DNA of 64,000 nt from contig NZ_CP012544.1 in NCBI RefSeq assembly GCF_004803815.1, positions 434,001-498,000 of the forward strand, read 5' to 3'. The notes below the pieces were generated by a model that worked only from the letters and a program-made list of their open reading frames with translations, searched no databases and was not told the DNA's origin. Shown in pieces: positions 61,285-64,000 of this stretch. Position 1 is the stretch's first letter. Each line of letters begins with the position of its first letter. This stretch comes from Campylobacter showae (lineage in GTDB: Bacteria; Campylobacterota; Campylobacteria; Campylobacterales; Campylobacteraceae). A program made the translations under genes and the position numbers.

Positions 61285-61746
61285 CTACTGATGCAAGTCG
61301 AAGTCTATATAAAGTCCGCTTTTTTTACCGTTTTCTAGCACCTCGAAACGGTACCTCATGATGTTTATCAGGCACGCGCTTAGCACGATGTTTGATATGT
61401 AGGCGTTGTCGCGTTTTTCTACTTCGGCCTTAATCATACCCATGTCCATATTTACGCCGTGGATCTCAAGGCTCGGGTTTTTAAACCCTTCTAGCCCCTC
61501 GATGCGCACTAGCGTAGGCTGCATAGTGTAAACGGGCTTTGGCGAGAGGCTAAATTTAACCGTCTTGCCGCGAAACTCTACGCCGCATGAGTGCTCGGCG
61601 TTCATATCGCAGGGAAGCGGGGTTAAATTTGCCCCCACGTCCTCTGCGCTCAAAAAGTCCTCTTGTGCTTGCGGTTTAAAAAACAGGTACGCCGAAGTAC
61701 CCAAAACGCCGACTAGAAGGACTAAAATAATGAGAAATTTTTTCAT
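61285..61746 (-). CDS. Membrane-anchored periplasmic protein of the copper-delivery operon
   Basis: 153 residues: N-terminal anchor (FLIILVLLVGVLGTSAYLFF), then a beta-rich domain with two close cysteines (PCDMNAEHSC), a Met/His-rich strand (LEIHGVNMDMGMIKAEVE) and SACLINIMRYRFEV. Cys, Met and His could bind copper. I do not recognise the family. It lies between PCuAC and SCO genes and its start overlaps the PCuAC stop by one base, so it probably belongs to copper handling. Confidence 0.7.
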   Translation of the reverse strand: MKKFLIILVLLVGVLGTSAYLFFKPQAQEDFLSAEDVGANLTPLPCDMNAEHSCGVEFRGKTVKFSLSPKPVYTMQPTLVRIEGLEGFKNPSLEIHGVNMDMGMIKAEVEKRDNAYISNIVLSACLINIMRYRFEVLENGKKSGLYIDFDLHQ

Positions 61747-62225
61747 TAATGCTTGTGGTGTCCGCCGTGATCGTGTCCGTGTTCGCCGTCTTTTTTAGCT
61801 ACGACCGCTTTTGCGACGATATCTTTTAGCTCGAGTTTTTGTCCGTTATCAAACTCTAGCGTAGCGTCTAGTTTGTCGCCTTCCTTGATCGGAGCTTTGA
61901 TATTCATCAGCATTACGTGCAGACCGCCCGGTTTTAAATTTGCCTCGCCCATCGCAGGCACCTCGATATTTTCTATTTGCACCATCTTTTTCATGCCGTC
62001 TACTTCTTTGTGCGTATGTATCTCGCCCGTAGCGGCCGCCGGAGAGCTAGCGCCGACTAGTTTTACTGGCTTATCTGTGTTATTTTTGATGTCGAAAAAC
62101 AGAGCCGTATTTTTTGCGCCGGGAGGTGTAGCCTTGGCGTAGATATCAACGATCTCGATATCTGCGGCATTTGCAAAGCCCAAAGAGGCGGCTAATAGAG
62201 ATAAAGCTAAAAATTTGCTTTTCAT
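61746..62225 (-). CDS. Periplasmic copper chaperone PCu(A)C
   Basis: 159 residues with a Sec signal (KFLALSLLAASLGFANA). PCuAC-domain copper ligands are seen in EIHTHKEVDGMKKM and in LKPGGLHVMLMN. The C-terminus is His-rich (GEHGHDHGGHHKH). It passes Cu(I) towards CuA sites together with SCO. First gene of the three-gene copper operon; divergent from the L,D-transpeptidase gene. Confidence 0.93.
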   Translation of the reverse strand: MKSKFLALSLLAASLGFANAADIEIVDIYAKATPPGAKNTALFFDIKNNTDKPVKLVGASSPAAATGEIHTHKEVDGMKKMVQIENIEVPAMGEANLKPGGLHVMLMNIKAPIKEGDKLDATLEFDNGQKLELKDIVAKAVVAKKDGEHGHDHGGHHKH

Positions 62226-62356
62226 TTTTTGCGTCCTTTATGTATAATTTTGATATTCGCTATTGTAACACAAAATAAAAGCTTTTTAAAATTTTTAAGA
62301 GAAAATGTAATATAATTCTGGCCTTTATTACGAAAATACTCAACGTTAGGGAAATT

Positions 62357-63292
62357 TTGAAAAAATTACTCGGCTTACTTATTTTTTATGCTTTTTTTTC
62401 TCAAATTTTACTCGCCGAGGCTTTAGCGGACGCAAATTTGACGGGCGCTAAATACTGGCTAAAAAAGCTAGGCGCAGCCGACGTCAGATACGGCTACTAC
62501 GAGGCTAAGACCAAAATCATCGTCGTAAATAAAGCGCAAAAAACCCTGCAAAGCTTCGAGTATGCAGGCGGCGCGCTGAAGGAAATTTTCTCGCAAAGCG
62601 TGATAACGGGCAAAAGCGGGGATAAATTTAAAGAAGGCGACCTAAAAACGCCGGTCGGAGTTTATGACGTTACCGATAAATTTACGCCGTCCGATCCCTT
62701 TTACGGGCCGCTCGCTATGTCGCTATCATACCCGAACGCCCACGACAAAGCCGCTCAAAAAACGGGCGGAGGCATCTGGATACACGGTCTGCCGATGAAA
62801 GGCAAACGCGACGATGAAGTAAAAACGCGCGGCTGCGTGGCGTTTAACAACGACGCGCTGGTAAAATTCGGCAAACTAATCGGCAGCGAGGGCGTCGTGA
62901 TAATCAGCGAAAGCCAGAAGGTAGACGCTAGCAAAGACGACATCGCGCGCGTGCTGGCGCATCTGCACGAATGGCTGCAGGCGTGGCGAGATAACGAAAC
63001 TAAAATTTACCTCGGCTTTTACGCGGACGAATTTGTAAAGATAGAGGGCAAAAATGCGCTAACGAGAGCCAAATTTGCCGAAAATAAAAAGAGAATTTTC
63101 GCGCTAAACGAAAAAAAGAGCATAAAAGCTTCAAATTTTAGCGTGACGCCGTATCCAAACGTCAAAGGGCAAAATCTTTTTAGGGTGGTTTTTGATGAGG
63201 ATTACGCTGCGCCTAGTCACGAATTTAAAGGAAAAAAAGAGCTCTATGTGCGCCTAGATAAAGATAAATTTAAAATCTTAACGGAGAAGTAA
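62357..63292 (+). CDS. L,D-transpeptidase-fold murein peptidase (Pgp2/Csd6-like)
   Basis: 311 residues from a TTG start. Sec signal, then a YkuD domain at about 45-190 with the catalytic GIWIHGLP...TRGCVAFNND (His and Cys), and a C-terminal NTF2-like domain (KIYLGFYADEFVKIEGKNALTRAKF shortened here). In Campylobacter and Helicobacter such proteins trim peptidoglycan tripeptides and help to set cell shape. No ATG fits the signal peptide start. Confidence 0.88.
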   Translation: MKKLLGLLIFYAFFSQILLAEALADANLTGAKYWLKKLGAADVRYGYYEAKTKIIVVNKAQKTLQSFEYAGGALKEIFSQSVITGKSGDKFKEGDLKTPVGVYDVTDKFTPSDPFYGPLAMSLSYPNAHDKAAQKTGGGIWIHGLPMKGKRDDEVKTRGCVAFNNDALVKFGKLIGSEGVVIISESQKVDASKDDIARVLAHLHEWLQAWRDNETKIYLGFYADEFVKIEGKNALTRAKFAENKKRIFALNEKKSIKASNFSVTPYPNVKGQNLFRVVFDEDYAAPSHEFKGKKELYVRLDKDKFKILTEK

Positions 63293-63535
63293 ATGCAAGA
63301 AAAAAAAGAAATAGTAAAAAATCAAATCGAGGAAATTTTAAAGGCTAGGAGCGAGTTTTTCGCCGAGCTAGACCGCCAGGTGCCAAAGGTTGCGGGCACG
63401 GACGTGTTTGACTTTGCGGCGGTTAAGGAAGCTGATCTAAAGGCTCTCTACGCCAAATTTTACTCTTACGATTATAGTATTAGGAAGCTACTTCCTAACG
63501 TTTATGAGGCGTTTGGTGTAAAATTTAATGTCTGA
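63293..63535 (+). CDS. Small protein of unknown function between pgp2-like gene and alr
   Basis: 80 residues, helical and charged (KKEIVKNQIEEILKARSEFF, AVKEADLKALYAKFYSYDY). It starts directly after the upstream stop and overlaps the alr start by eight bases, so it is translationally coupled on both sides. No domain recognised. Confidence 0.7.
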   Translation: MQEKKEIVKNQIEEILKARSEFFAELDRQVPKVAGTDVFDFAAVKEADLKALYAKFYSYDYSIRKLLPNVYEAFGVKFNV

Positions 63536-64000
63536 ACTCGTTTTAAACAGATCCGCCTACATCCATAATCTAACCAAAATTTGCGCCAAAGCAGGCGGCA
63601 AAGATCGCGTGATTTTGGTGCTAAAAGACAATGCCTACGGTCACGGAGCGGCGCTTGTGGGGCGTGAGGCGGCGAGCTACGGTATTAAATTTTGTGCGGT
63701 CAAAAACGAAGTCGAGGCGCGCGAGCTGGAGCCGTTTTTCGAGCATATTCTCATCCTTTCGCATATTCCTAACGGCGGCGAGAGCGAGCGATTTATCTAC
63801 TCAGTAAACGACATTTCGCTGATTGCTAAATTTAAAAAAGGCGCACGCGTGCATATCGCCGTCGATACGCTCATGCACCGAAACGGCGTCTCGGTGGGCG
63901 AAGTGCGCGCGGCATGCGAGTCGGCCTTGGCGCACGGACTGCAAATTTGCGGCGCATTTACGCACTTTAGAAGCGCCGAAGAGCTTAGTAGCGATTATTT
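63528..64000 (+). CDS. alr: Alanine racemase, 5' part
   Basis: Makes D-alanine for the cell wall. The start MSELVLNRSAYIHNL and the PLP-lysine motif VLKDNAYGHGA are clear; the later AVDTLMHRNGV region also fits. Runs off the right edge after about 157 codons. It overlaps the small ORF upstream by eight bases, in a peptidoglycan-related operon. Confidence 0.93.
   Translation, partial: MSELVLNRSAYIHNLTKICAKAGGKDRVILVLKDNAYGHGAALVGREAASYGIKFCAVKNEVEARELEPFFEHILILSHIPNGGESERFIYSVNDISLIAKFKKGARVHIAVDTLMHRNGVSVGEVRAACESALAHGLQICGAFTHFRSAEELSSDY

Overview
The window is a stretch of a Campylobacter-like (Campylobacterota) chromosome. The evidence is an epsilonproteobacterial-type nos operon (Sec-exported NosZ carrying a C-terminal cytochrome c, followed by nosB-D-G-C1-C2-H-F-Y), a Campylobacter-style formate dehydrogenase locus with a selenocysteine enzyme, an acyl-ACP synthetase/acyltransferase fusion, and the very frequent word AAATTT. 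The moderately GC-rich coding sequence would suit the C. rectus/showae/curvus side of the genus; the species is inferred, not proven.

Layout. 1-10 kb: housekeeping and transport genes (lepA, a CDF zinc exporter, an ABC membrane subunit without ATPase, a cupin/NAD(P)-binding/Rrf2 operon with two tandem palindromic operators, a dicarboxylate symporter, hemE, a chemoreceptor). 10-20 kb: a radical SAM gene, tRNA-Asn, and directly behind the tRNA a type I restriction-modification island (half-size S, hsdM, hsdS, a HAD phosphatase with an unrecognised tail, hsdR, a YgjP-like metallopeptidase). 20.1-21.0 kb: an IS1595/IS1016-like element with perfect ends and a perfect 8-bp target duplication, whose transposase is interrupted by five short insertions; three of these are copies of one 23-bp unit. 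21-23.7 kb: a decaying metal/siderophore-type ABC transporter operon with a deletion fusion and a frameshifted methyltransferase.

23.8-39.3 kb is a molybdenum/tungsten and formate oxidation region: a Mop-type molybdopterin/molybdate-binding protein, fdhD, a regulator joining a duplicated Cys-containing module to a ModE-like winged helix, a cysteine-desulfurase-like enzyme, tungstate transporter tupA / tupB-tupC, and two selenocysteine formate dehydrogenases (a Tat-exported FdhA with its chaperone, small Tat protein and FdhB, and a cytoplasmic FdhF-like enzyme). Inverted repeats of one design, ATATGC-N7-GCATAT, lie in front of fdhD, fdhA (two sites), fdhF and, degenerate, between tupA and tupB. 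They look like the operators of one Mo/W-responsive regulon. A foreign AT-rich gene with a possible PD-(D/E)xK nuclease motif sits inside this region.

39.3-50.5 kb: lemA and three TPM-domain proteins, two of which share an exact 604-bp repeat; an amidohydrolase with an unusual low-complexity N-terminus, divergent from a MerR-type regulator; a large Aas fusion; and an unknown membrane-anchored protein. 50.5-62.2 kb: the nitrous oxide reductase locus, with a consensus FNR-type box at about -41.5, a beta-propeller protein, and copper-delivery genes (SCO, PCuAC). 62.3-64 kb: an L,D-transpeptidase-type murein peptidase, a small protein, and the start of alr.
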